DNA of 64,000 bases from Laetiporus sulphureus 93-53. Taxonomy: Eukaryota > Basidiomycota > Agaricomycetes > Polyporales > Laetiporaceae. The translations under genes were made by a program, and so were the position numbers. The DNA is taken from positions 1,378,899 to 1,442,898 of the forward strand of contig NW_024468511.1 of assembly GCF_001632365.1 (NCBI RefSeq). Direction: 5' to 3'. Positions 41,877-52,657 of this stretch are shown here, one piece after another; position 1 is the first letter of the stretch; each line of letters begins with the position of its first letter. The notes under the pieces were generated by a model. It worked only from the letters and a program-made list of their open reading frames with translations. It had not been told where the DNA came from and searched no databases.

Positions 41877-43984
41877 ATGAGCAGTCCTGCCTTGTCGGCT
41901 GAAGTGCCGGTCCAAGACTCGCCTCCTGCCAAAGGCAGCACCGCCACGCTTCCAGTCGCCACGCCCACTCAGGAGGAACGCGAGGGCATTGTCACTAAAG
42001 ACTTTGGATTTCTACCCATACCAAAACATCTGCGTCACGATCCCGAGCATCTATCGCACTTCGGGCTCGTGCTGAATGCGACCTTCGGTTTCTCGGGCAC
42101 CTTTGGTACGCGCTGTTTGCTCGATGGCAATGTTTTTCGGTGTGCTGACAGCGAATAGTTCTGGCAAATCTCTACTATTGCCAGCCTTTGTTGAGTGAGT
42201 TAAATCGTCGATTGTGGGATTGCGTCTCGAGGACGAATGTCTGGGCACGGTGACCGTCAAGACGCTGGCTTTCGTTACTTTCTGTGCTACTCTCAGAGCC
42301 GAAGTTGCTCCAGACGCCTTATTCCGACGGAACAGGATGCTTGCGGGGTTCCGTCGCATGTGATCTATGTAGATTTCACAAGCTGCGTATTGGTCCGAGG
42401 TCTCCAGTATGACGGCTGCTGGAATCGAAAGCACGGGGTTATCGCACGGCTAATCTTGCAACGCTTTCTTGTTCTTAGTACACGGGGTGAATGGCTGACG
42501 GCCTGTAGTCCAGTTCGCAGATACCTTTGGCGTAACATACGATGAAGTCTCCAGAATTCCTACTCTGGTGCAAGTCGGGTGAGTGGTATCTGCGTCGACG
42601 GCGAAGACTCCCTTACCCTGACGATTTTACAAGGTATCTGGTTGGCATTCTGTTCGTGTCGATCTTGGGCGACCTGGTTCGTCGACGGCCACTCATCCTC
42701 ATTCTTGTCTTCGTGTCGGCATCAATCAGCATTGGGCTGGCATTCACGACCAGCCTCGCCGTCTTCGAAGCTCTCTGCTTTCTCATCGGGATGTCATCCG
42801 TAGTTCCGCAAATTCTGCTTCCCCTCGCAGCGGACCTTGCGCCTCCCGAACGGCGTGCGTCGGCGTTGTCGATCGTGCTCTCCGGCTTATTGCTGGGCGT
42901 CCTCATCGCGCGTGTGCTCGCGGGCACCATCGCGCAGTTCGTGACCTGGCGTGTGGTGTACTACCTCGCATTTAGCGTGCAATATTTCGTGGTGCTGTGG
43001 CTGTACCTCGTACTTCCAGACTACCCGGCAAAGAACAAGGGCAGCACATACTTTGGGATACTCTGCAGCATGGGGAAGTTCGCTGTTACGGAACCGCAGC
43101 TGGTTCAGGCTGTCTTGATCAGCATACCGTCAAGTGCATGTTACTCGAATTTCTGGGTCGGTCACTCTTCTTTTGCGAAAATCCTAAAGTAAGCTGAGTG
43201 GAATTGCTAGGTTACGCTGACCTTCCTATTGGGGGGATCACCATATCATTATTCTACGTAGGTTTCACTTATCCATTCCAGAACGGACTCTCAACACGCT
43301 GGCAGGTTGGTAATCGGACTCTTTGGTCTAGTCGGGATGGTCGGGGTCGCTATGGCTCCTATACTCGGACGCTTTATCGACAGCCTCGTCCCGTGGTTTG
43401 CGACCGTGATCGCTACATTGGCCTATGTCCTGTGCGTCGCAGTCGAAGTCGGTGCAGATGGCATCAACGTCTCTGCGGTCGTCATCGTCTGCATCGGGAT
43501 CGACGTCTTCAGGCAGATGGTTCAGGTCTCGCTCACTACCACCCTCTTTGGCCTCGACCCGAGCGCGCGCTCTCGGCTGAACGCTGTGATCCTCGTGTCG
43601 GTGGGCGAACGTTCTGCTGCTATCCCCATATGACCATAGCTGAACGTCGGTATCTAGTTATTCGTAGGCCAAGTGATGGGGACTGCAGTTGGCTCGAAAG
43701 TTTTCACCGAGTATGGATGGCGCCCAGCAGCAGCGCTGAACCTTGCATGGAGCGGATTCATGTTGATCATCATCCTGATTCGAGGTCCGCACGTGTCGAG
43801 GTACACATGGGTTGGCTATAGAGGAGGATTGGAGGTACGCAAGCGGAAGGTGGAGGGGGATGATAGATCACAATCCCACAATGGGATGCAAATTGGTGAC
43901 ATAGAAGGTTCAGCTAGTAAAGGAGATGCAGAGACGAAATCTGAGGACTATACGCGGTCGAACAGAGACAAGAGCGATCAATAG
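41877..43984 (+). CDS. MFS transporter, intact tandem copy
   Basis: Polytopic plasma-membrane carrier of the major facilitator superfamily, proton-antiporter like. ATG 41877 begins MSSPALSAEVPVQDSPPAKG. Exons: 41877-42105 (ending NATFGFSGTF), 42159-about 42198 (VLANLYYCQPLL), one with QFADTFGVTYDEVSRIPTLV, then the main exon with ILGDLVRRRPLILILVFVSA to SSACYSNFW (ends 43156). Next are 43211-43257 (VTLTFLLGGSPYHYS), 43306-43600 (VIGLFGLVGMVGVAMAPILG to RSRLNAVILVS) and 43658-43984 (LFVGQVMGTAVGSKVFTEYG). Loop motif GDLVRRRP matches the G-x-L-x-D-R-x-G/R pattern. The intron of about 310 nt near 42200-42510 is far longer than the others (about 50 nt). Substrate unknown. Confidence 0.85.
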
Positions 43985-44089
43985 CCAGTAGATATTACAC
44001 TGAGAGAGCAGGAACATACACCGGACCAATCATGATGCTCAACCCTAGATATACATACTGTCATAGCACATTAGACAATTTGCAAGAGC

Positions 44090-45250
44090 TTAAAGTTTCG
44101 CGATATTCATGGACTGCATCGCAACAGTCTGTCCACCATCCACTGCGATTGTCGCACCGTTGACGTGTGCTCCTGCACGGCTTGACAGGAAAATAGCAGC
44201 ACCGGCAACGTCTTCTGGGGTGCCAATGCGATGGAGGGGAATCAGGTTCTTGATAATTTCTCCTTGAGTCCGAAGCGTTTCTGCCATCACTGTGCAAACA
44301 TGACGATCCGTGGCTACGGGAATGCCGATATACATACGTACTTTTACTTTCGAAAGGCCCTAGAAGAATAGTTAGAGCGAATACTTTGGATGCCGCTTGA
44401 AATGACTTACCGCAAGCGATGGTATTGCTTGTGATTCCTTCCCATCCAAGCCGACCAGCGAGGTGTTCGCTGAGATGGTGAAGTCCTGCTTTAGCTGCCG
44501 AGTAAGCATACGTTTCGTGGTTCGGCACACGCAAGCCTTCAACGGAACCAATCTGCAAAGGTCTTGTTCATGGTCAGTTAAATAGCAACGAAGAGACTAC
44601 CTACGTTAATGATCCGTGCAGGGTCTTTATAGGCTTCCCCATCCATTCCACCCTGGGCAGCAGCTGCACGAAGAAGGGGTAGGCACTTTTGAGTGACAGT
44701 AAAGACTCTTTGTAAGTTGAGTGTGAGCAATTTGGTGAAAGCAGAATCCTGTAGTCTTTCATTCAGCTGCATCGTCCCCCAATATTGCTCAGAAAGCACT
44801 GACAGGGTAATCCTCGATCGTATCACCCCACGCGGCGCCTGCGTTGTTGACGAGTACATGCAGAACCTGCTCGTGTGCAGACAATTCTTTCACAAGATGT
44901 TCCACCTGCTCATAGTGTTGCAGGTTCGCGGGAATGGCGTAGCACAACCCAGGCCCGAGCGCACTGAGTTCTTTGGCGGTGGCCTCGCAGTCTGTCGCAG
45001 AGCGCGACGTGATGTAGACCTGTGATCACTCTGCTATCGCTACCTTCTCCATGATGGCCATATGCAACATACTTTGGCACCGTTCGCGACGAATCCTGTG
45101 GCAATCTGTGTACAATGCATAATTGTTCACTATCGCCACCTGATCGAGTATCGAGATTCTCACCATTCTTCCAATCCCACGGCTTCCTCCTGTGATAAGC
45201 ACTACCTTTCCTGAAACATTGAACAGGCTGTTTGTGCGGAAGGACGCCAT
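44090..45250 (-). CDS. Short-chain dehydrogenase/reductase (RhlG / 3-oxoacyl reductase-like)
   Basis: ATG 45250 begins MASFRTNSLFNVSGKVVLIT, with the NAD(P) site GGSRGIGRM. Then VANGAKVYITSRSATDCEAT, HVLVNNAGAAWG (NNAG motif), and INVGSLF then IGSVEGLRVPNHE with the catalytic Ser region. YAYSAAKAGLHHLSEHLAGR contains the catalytic Y-x3-K. GWEGITSNTIACG, PLHRIGTPEDVAGAAIFLSS and NGATIAVDGG complete a classical SDR. About 290 residues over five or more exons. In fungi this subtype is often named after the rhamnolipid reductase RhlG, but the substrate is unknown. It converges on the second MFS gene (106-bp gap), so a joint detoxification or metabolite role is possible but unproven. Confidence 0.88.
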
Positions 45251-45428
45251 CTTCGCAGTTCGAGATGAAACAGTCCCGGACGCTAGCCAGTAGTCCACTT
45301 GTTTCAGACACGTGCCACCATCTTCGTGGAAGCTAAATTCGTACTGGCGCCTCCGATATCACGATGTGCACTTGCAGTGAGGTGATTTTCTGAGTAAACC
45401 ACTCGCGACAGGAATTTGCGCGCACCGA

Positions 45429-46039
45429 ATACGGGATCAACATGCTGGCGCAGCAACACTTAATCGCAGGGGATCAGTTTTTATCCAGCCTGCTACGTGG
45501 TAGGGTTCGCCGCGCGTCACCCACTCCTGCTGTCGATTTCCTTAAGTTATCCTCCCCTTCCCGCCCCGACATCTCTTTGGCCGTCAACTGGTTCCGCCCT
45601 TTGGTCCGCCGTCGTGCAGTTCACTAACCCTGGTCCGCCGAGCTCTCCTCAAAGTCAACTGGGTAACTCCCCCCCTCAAGAGGGGTGACGAGGTTAGTTA
45701 GGTGGGAGTATCTTGGAGGTTCGATCCCCCCTAAATAGTGTTCCTAACGAGTCAACGGACTGGCCGCGGCGCGGTTTTCGTGTTGGTCGGGCATATGCAG
45801 TTTGTTAGGTTATCGGCGCTTGCGTGATCCATGACACAGCTTACCGGGCCTTCTGCCCTTCTACTATACGTCTGCTCTGTTGCGTCCGTGGGGACCGGGA
45901 GTCCGTACGTTAAATTTCTTCGCCCCCAGATGCGTCTGGTCCTCCGTTTTTCCACACCATGTATTTACACACCTCCGACCGCCCTTCGGGCGGTATAAAA
46001 ATGTATTTAAAAAAAATAATAAAAAAAAGTATACGGGAT
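45429..46039 (+). mobile_element. 593-bp SINE-like insertion with target duplication
   Basis: The body 45438-46030 is flanked by ATACGGGAT (45429-45437 and 46031-46039). It ends in hairpin ccgcccttcgggcgg then tataaaaatgtattt and an A-rich tail. Inside, gttagttaggtgg (45692-45704) and ggttcgatccc (45718-45728) resemble the A and B boxes of a tRNA promoter, though they are closer together than in a tRNA. No conserved protein. The 3' part (catgtattta ... hairpin) matches the insertion at 32944-33157, while the 5' parts differ. Confidence 0.7.
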
Positions 46040-47223
46040 TTCGAATACAGTCCTTTTGATTGGTTGGCTGACCCTGGCTAAAGGAAAAGGCAAATACTAC
46101 ACCTGCTTGTTGTAGACATGCCCAGTGATAGCATACGACCATATGTTTAGCCCTTCTTTACCAATTCATGCATTCTCTCGTGAGTGCTCTGCTAATTTCA
46201 ATACCCTGTTCGTATTGGTTACTTGTTCCGTTGCCTTTTCCGCGCTACTGCTACAAGTTCTCATAATTTAATGTATGGCATTCGCGCTCAGCGTAATCAA
46301 TCATTATCTCCATGGAGCGCTTACGAACCGGATTTTACGAATAGTTCATTCGGACTTGCGGAACCTCTTCATTTCGGAGCATTATATCTGCTTCTATTAC
46401 ACTGTATTTGACTGATGATACCGTCTTCAAATTGGTGAGCGGGCATTCTTCGAGTTCTCATGAATTCCCTCGCGAAGGGCGACGATCAATACGGTATGTG
46501 GTGATCTTCGGATCGATGAATCTTCCTCGTATCGTGCATGCAGTGTCTTGAGAGCTGAGCACTGCCCTGCTGACTCATTTCACGCGCAGAGCATGACTCG
46601 GAACTCGCCGGGGAAACAATCATTTGTTTCCGGGTGCAGTTGAACTCTTCCGTTTGATCAAAATCTTATCCGGGTTTGCAGGCTCTGCTTAAAGACACAG
46701 GCTATGGGCGCATACTATTACGCCCCATGATTTATCAGTCACCGTCCTTCAGTAGGCAATCGATCGATTGACTTGACCGTAACGAGACTAGCTGTGCCAC
46801 TCATCCACAACAACCGCCAGGGCAGTGTGTGATGGACGTACGGTGACAGTTTTCAGCGTCCCGAGATCCGTCGTTGTAGCAGCAAACTCAGTGAGCTTGT
46901 ACGTTTGAACCCCAATTCCTCGTAAATGAAGACACGCCTTGGGGTTATACATGTGACAGCTCATATACATAGTCCGCGTCTAGTTAAGTATAATGCTTGC
47001 GATTGACCGTCCATTAGATGCGTTCTTGGAAAGTTAATGAGTAGCTCGAGGTGAATAGCGCTCGCCGCTCGGGCTCAGTGCCGGATCAATACCGGCCACT
47101 TATCTTATCTGCCAACGCGGCCACTTACGATCTATCAACCGGCTCTGGATCTTCTGTCGGCGGGACGGTGCCCGAGTCAGTGCCACGCCAACTCAGGCTC
47201 TGCGTTCTCAAAGCTCGTAGCTC
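46040..47223. other. Gene-free stretch after the SINE-like insertion
   Basis: No conserved frame is seen on either strand. Composition is mixed and there are no obvious repeats. Confidence 0.35.
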
Positions 47224-47364
47224 TCAGCTAATGAGATCGTTGCCTTGGTAGATCAGCCGAGGAGACGCGTCAATAGCTTTGCGGTTGCTGGGCAGCGCCT
47301 CGTCCCACACATCTTTCATGAAAGCGGAGAGTGCGTCCGTAATTTTCATTATGGTTGGCAGCAT
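47224..47364 (-). CDS. Small hypothetical protein, 46 residues
   Basis: ATG 47364 begins MLPTIMKITDALSAFMKDVW and the frame ends YQGNDLIS, stop at 47224. Codon choice (C or G in many third positions) is like the neighbouring genes. No signal peptide or known motif. It may be one exon of a longer gene or a chance frame. Confidence 0.3.
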   Translation of the reverse strand: MLPTIMKITDALSAFMKDVWDEALPSNRKAIDASPRLIYQGNDLIS

Positions 47365-47658
47365 CGTACACGTATGTAATGCGCTAAGCGGTGAGTGAAT
47401 GGTAAGATGAGGTAAGGTAACGATGTGATGATACAATTTTCCCAGGAAACCTTGCTACAGACTGACCCTTTGACCCTTGAAATCAACATGCGGACGGAAT
47501 TGGTACAACAAATGAACGAGTACGGTAAGTTGTCCAGAGCAAATTAAAGCGCGAATGTCATGACATTATCCGACAGTCGGAAATTTGGTGAAAACAGTTC
47601 ATGAAGAGGTCTTCGTCTGCGGCCCAGTGCTCAGCCGCATGGTCAACGTAACGAGGGG

Positions 47659-48161
47659 CTAAGCACCTACTGCGCGCTTCCCCTTTGTCATGGTCAAGGG
47701 CACGTCCTCGTCTTCGCTCCACGAATATGCAGGGCCAAGTATCGCAGTCTTTTTGTCCTGCGCATGACTGTCAATGGGGACCGCCACACAAGACACTATG
47801 GTAGACTGACCTGGTGTCCGGATGTCCCCGCTTGCCTCTGCTTCGTGTTGTTAAGGGCCGTCTGCAGCTAGGAAGTTCCAACTGGTCGTCAGATGGCGCG
47901 CCACAACAGCAAGTTTCAATGCGCGCGTACCTTGGCCTCGCTTATGCTTTTCGTGCTGCTCATGCCGTAGTGGACCATGCCCTTTGTCACTGATGTCATG
48001 GTCGGGAATGACGACAATGAGTGTGAGAGACTCGGGAGCGCCGCAATGGGTGGCGATGGTGAGGAAGGGACGCTCGTTGATTGCATGTTCTTCGCAGGCC
48101 TGGCGGAGCGAGAGGTGGAGGACAGCTGGGTGCTGGTCGAGCGGTCTGATGCGGGCGCCAT
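47659..48161 (-). CDS. Doubtful Ser/Pro-rich hypothetical gene
   Basis: ATG 48161 begins MAPASDRSTSTQLSSTSRSA and continues PSSPSPPIAALPSLSHSLSS to SSTKSISEAK, where a donor gtacgc lies at 47930. A later frame reads GPAYSWSEDEDVPLTMTKGK and stops at 47659. The joint between them is not settled. An overlapping plus-strand frame (47977-48246) is equally open, so the strand is uncertain. No family recognised. Confidence 0.25.
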
Positions 48162-48851
48162 TTATGCGAAGAAGCGGGAGATGCGGGGGGCTGAGGCAGG
48201 ACAATGGCATGGCCACGGCCGCTTTTCTACTCGAGGCCTCAAATGAAAGCAGCGCCACTTGAACGTATATGCGCGTTCCTTACGATTCGGGCGAGGCTGA
48301 ATGGCCATATGCCGCGGCCACAGGTTCATGTCCGCCTTTGGCTAAGATTTACCACATCAGCGGCCATCGGCAGTGGTCATACCTTGCACGTTGCGCTGCG
48401 GTCAGCGGGAGATCCGAGATTAATCGTCCTTGGTTGAGTCCATTCGCGGATATAATTGCTTTGAGACCAATGGGGTGAAATGTATGCAGGCATTCTCCGG
48501 CCTAGATGCTGCCTCTTTGGCGCGTCCTTGTGATATCAAGGCCAATCAATGGCCGATCTCATAACTCAGTCGACTTATCTGGGACGATAATCTGTGATTG
48601 TCGTGAGTCATTGCAGAACACATGGGCCATGGAAAAGTTTTCTCTGCGTCGGACAATGCGATGAGGCTGTCCATCAGGTAAGCCCGGGTAAGCACGCGGA
48701 CATGAGACTCATACACATACGGCCACATATGAACCACTATCACTAGGCAAACGTAGCAATCTCCAAGCTAGTCTAGAATAGATGTCGATGTTCCGTTCCC
48801 ACTCAACCTCGCCCATCGCGACGCGAACATCTGAAAATGTATCCGCGCCTC
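48162..48851. other. Intergenic stretch, nothing recognised
   Basis: No conserved coding sequence or repeat seen on either strand. Confidence 0.35.
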
Positions 48852-49974
48852 TCATACGAAGCGCCACATAAGATCACTCTCATCAGCACGAGTGACGTGC
48901 CTTGGGTTCGCCCATTCGCCACCCCTGTATGACCATAGATAGTGGGTTGGGCCGATCCAGAACCCAATGCGGTGGAGGGAAGGGCACCAAATGAGCAGTT
49001 CAGCAGCGATGACGCGCTGGTATGCATTGAACGGCTGAGGTATCCACGACGAGATGTTCACGTCGAGCACTTCCAGCTGGGTGAATTGCATCAGAGCACG
49101 GTGCAAAGCGAACCGCTGTGAGCGCGCTCAGTAATGCACCAGAGCAGGCATGAATGCCAGTAAGACTCACATCAAGCACCGGTAGTGGGACGATACCAAG
49201 GTATCTTAGTGTCTGCGCCAAGTTGGACTTGGACAGAAGCTGAACGACCTCCATCATCAACGCCTCGGGGGCATGCAAAACGTTGATGCTCCGAAGCTTA
49301 GTCTTTGCCCTCCCGAGGTCGTAGATGACACCGGGCAGGACAGCCAACGTCTCCTCCTCGAGCATTATTTGTACATGCGTGAGCGGGGCATCGAGGAGCT
49401 CGGAAAGTATGAGCGCAGGCCCGGTGAACATGGACAGCGAAGAGAGCGATCCCGGCGCCAGAGAATGGAGCGGCCCATCCTCGACTGTCTCGTCGGCCTG
49501 CAGCATCCGCAGACGCGACTGCGTCTGCAAGAACTGGACAAAGTGCGCGTCCCACGCGAAACCGACATATAGTTCGATCAGCTGGAACTTGATGTTGGGC
49601 GTGTCTAGCACCCAGGAATTCGATGCATCTGGATCGTGCAAGGAGAGCACCTCCAGGTTTACCATAGCGGCGAATGCGCGTTGCATTTCCTCCCAAAATG
49701 CTTCTGACATCTCTAGCTCCATGGTTCGATTTGCCAATCGGGAGTCCATCCAGAACCAGAAACGGCGCACGTATTTGCCACGGAAGGCGCGGCGAACGGT
49801 GAGAGCATGAGAGATGGCAGATGCGATCTGCGGATCGCGCACATATAGGCTGAAGTATATCCTCTTTTCAGCCATACGTTGAAGATCTTTGGACACGCGA
49901 CTTAGATTGATCCAGTCCGGCATAACCGTGTAACGGACTATATGGCTCCAAATCTCGGGCGGGAGAGCAGCCAT
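48852..49974 (-). CDS. F-box protein
   Basis: ATG 49974 begins MAALPPEIWSHIVRYTVMPD and runs WINLSRVSKDLQRMAEKRIY, an F-box, which binds Skp1 in SCF ubiquitin ligases. A leucine-rich, repeat-like body follows (MVNLEVLSLHDPDASNSW, LSSLSMFTGPALILSELLDA, LRSINVLHAPEALMMEVVQL). One intron lies near 49125-49172 (donor gtgagt after VPLPVLD). The last exon has FTQLEVLDVNISSWIPQPFN and ends DESDLMWRFV, stop at 48852. About 357 residues. Such lineage-expanded F-box genes with degenerate LRR tails are very common in mushroom-forming fungi. Target unknown. Confidence 0.75.
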
Positions 49975-50445
49975 GATTGCTGCACGCGCTGCTTCACGAT
50001 GAGCACATAATAATGAATCAACGAAACATGGAGCACCTACTCTCTCAATTCTTCAAATGGGTAAGATACACGACATTGGAGAACGCAGTCTACTTCGGGT
50101 CGGAGTCGGAATGGTGGTGAGTGGCAAGTTGTGGCAAGTCCGAATCAGGCCATTTAAAGTTACAGTACTATTTCGTACAATGTGGTTTTGCACCAACTAC
50201 CCTAAAAATTTGCAGATAGGAACTTCAGACAGTGTAGTATACTTCTGTATACTTCAGCCGAAGAGACATCTCCAGCACCGATGTAGAAAGCGGAAAGAAA
50301 TTGAGCGTCGCTTATTCTCGCTTGTGCAACGTGATCCAAACTTGATCCCAAACCAAGTCGGGTTCGGGCGCTTAAACGTGTCTTGACGCCGACCTTCGAC
50401 CATTACCGTGCTAACATCCAAACTTTTCTATCTGGGCGTATCGAG
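49975..50445. other. Divergent upstream region of the F-box and EB1 genes
   Basis: 471 bp without recognised coding sequence. Confidence 0.35.
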
Positions 50446-51550
50446 ATGGGTGAATCGCGGACGGAATTGTTGGCATGGCTGAATGACCTTCTTCAATTGA
50501 ATTACACAAAAATCGAGCAATGTGGAACCGGAGCAGCGTACTGCCAAATCATGGACTCTATCTTCGGTCAGTAGCTTGCTCGATGACTCCCAATCCATTG
50601 TGGAATCATAATCAGTCAAGTGTTCTGTCGCTATGAATAGGCGATGTGCCGATGACTCGAGTCAAGATGAACGCAAAACACGAATACGAGTTCATCGCGA
50701 ACTTCAAGATCCTCCAGAATGTCTTTAGAACGCACAAGGTCGACAAGGTACGAGGATCACCTCTTATGTTAACGATACCTGATCGTGACGCGTATCGCAG
50801 CCAATTTTGGTCGAGAAACTCGTCAAATGCAAGATGCAGTACGTCTGCCATGTCATAAGTCGTCTGTCGATCACCCACAGCATGTCCGTCCGTCTAGAGA
50901 CAACCTAGAGTTCCTACAGTGGATCAAGCGATTCTGGGACACGAACTATGGTGGACAAGGCTACGATGCAGTCGCGCGAAGACGAGGTGCACCGACAGAC
51001 ACCCCCGCCACCATCGCTCCCCTTGCCCCGTCATCGTCACGTGGCAGCGCAGGCAGCTTGCATGCCGGTGCTGCTAGAGTTGCAGGAGGGAGGACGCCAG
51101 TCGGCCCCCGGGCTGGCTCAAGAGCGGGATCAACTCAGCCGAACGAACTGGTCCAGAATCTTCAAGGTCAACTGCGGGAGATGTCTGCGCACCTGGAGGG
51201 GCTGGAGAAGGAACGGGACTTTTATTTCGCGAAGGTGCGTACTTGTTGTCTCAAATTCTGCAGGTCAAGAAGGCGGCTGCTTGGTGACCTTCTGTGTATT
51301 GAACCACAAAATGACGTGTACGTATCATAGTTGCGCGACATCGAGATCCTGGTTCAGCAGCAGCTGGAGACGCTTGAGCAAGAAGGCAAGGATGACCCTC
51401 TTCTCCGCGATATTCAGAAGATCCTATATTCGACGGAGGTCAGCGTGAGCCTTTCCGTTGGCACCCATCCAGTCGGCTGACTCAATGGCGCAACAGGAGG
51501 GCTTTGAAGTGCCTGAGCCAGGCACTGTCGACGAAGAGGAGACGTTCTGA
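50446..51550 (+). CDS. Microtubule plus-end binding protein EB1 (Bim1/Mal3)
   Basis: ATG 50446 begins [20 protein letters not shown], a calponin-homology domain with [67 protein letters not shown] and [21 protein letters not shown] Ser/Ala/Arg-rich linker follows. The coiled-coil and EBH dimer region has [20 protein letters not shown] and [20 protein letters not shown], then [13 protein letters not shown]. The last exon gives [17 protein letters not shown], an acidic tail ending in an aromatic residue like the EEY/F tails read by CAP-Gly proteins. At least five introns. It tracks growing microtubule ends and recruits partners. Complete and intact. Confidence 0.93.
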
Positions 51551-52657
51551 CGTGGCTGTGGTCAGACAATGGGAAGATATATCCGGTCTCTGTGTTCGCA
51601 TCGCGGATTGGTCTCTCAAGGTCCACATGAGATTCAACTCATCACGTTTATTCATACTTTTGCATTTAATGGAATATATTGAGACCAATATCCGTTGCAG
51701 AAGACGATAAGCACGTTAAGGTGGCCTAGACGTTCTCAGGACGTTCCACGTTGAGGTTCGACCACCTTTGACCATCGTCTATCCTACAATAAAGACGTCT
51801 GGGTACGAGGCCAGCATTTTCCTGTCACGACGAGCTTGCAGCCGAGTTGACGCGATCAAGGAGGGTACGTTTCAGCGTTCGATGGAGCGAAGACTGGAAA
51901 AGCCTCATATGTTCGGGCGTTCAATTTGATTGGCCCTGTCCTCTATCTTCCGGCGCTGTCTTTTCTACCTTTCGTTTACAATATTCAGTGATGTTACAGA
52001 TATGCGGTACTATCTGCAAAAGCTGAAATTATCCTCAGAGCGATGTCGCCGATATGGTCTGACTCGTATTGAAGGATTCACTGATACTACGAGCCCCGCC
52101 AAGCCCTGTGCTGATCAGATCGTGCTGCTCCATCTGTTCATCTAACTTACTCGCTGATGAACGTCACATATGCGCCACTATGGTGAAGACAACTCGGTGA
52201 CCGATAGCTCGTTCCTGTTGCCGTTGCTGTGCTGCAACGTCGCGAGGCTGTAGGCTGTGTTGAGGAAACTTAGTATACGTGAGAACGCTGATAGCGCACC
52301 TGCCTTCTTTCTTGCGCAACGCTGAGTTGCTGACTGAACTTTCGGCCATGACTCTGCGCGCTCGGTGAACATGATAACACCTCAGCAGCTCCCATAACGA
52401 ACGCCGCTCACGTCGGGTTGGGAAGGCAGTGCTGAATGATGAATGATAGTCGGATCATAACTGTTATTATCTAATGTCGCGACCGCCATGGACGATAATT
52501 GTCAATCACCTTGGAGGATCATGCGAAGCGACCTTCAGCTTCATGCCGCCAATAATTATAGATGGAGATGCCCAATGCTTGAGTAATACAATAGATGCGA
52601 CCATAACCCTATAGAGCGTATAGAATACACAACTTCAATACAGACAAACCCTATTGT
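51551..52657. other. 1.1 kb stretch without recognised gene
   Basis: Several short frames on both strands, none with a conserved motif. It separates the convergent 3' ends of EB1 and the membrane-protein gene. Confidence 0.35.

Noticed and set aside
45442..45688. Open frames suggesting a small gene
   Set aside because: They lie wholly inside the SINE-like insertion with target duplication and have no conserved motif.
45692..45728. tRNA gene
   Set aside because: A- and B-box-like sequences are present but only about 13 bp apart, too close for a tRNA, and no cloverleaf forms.
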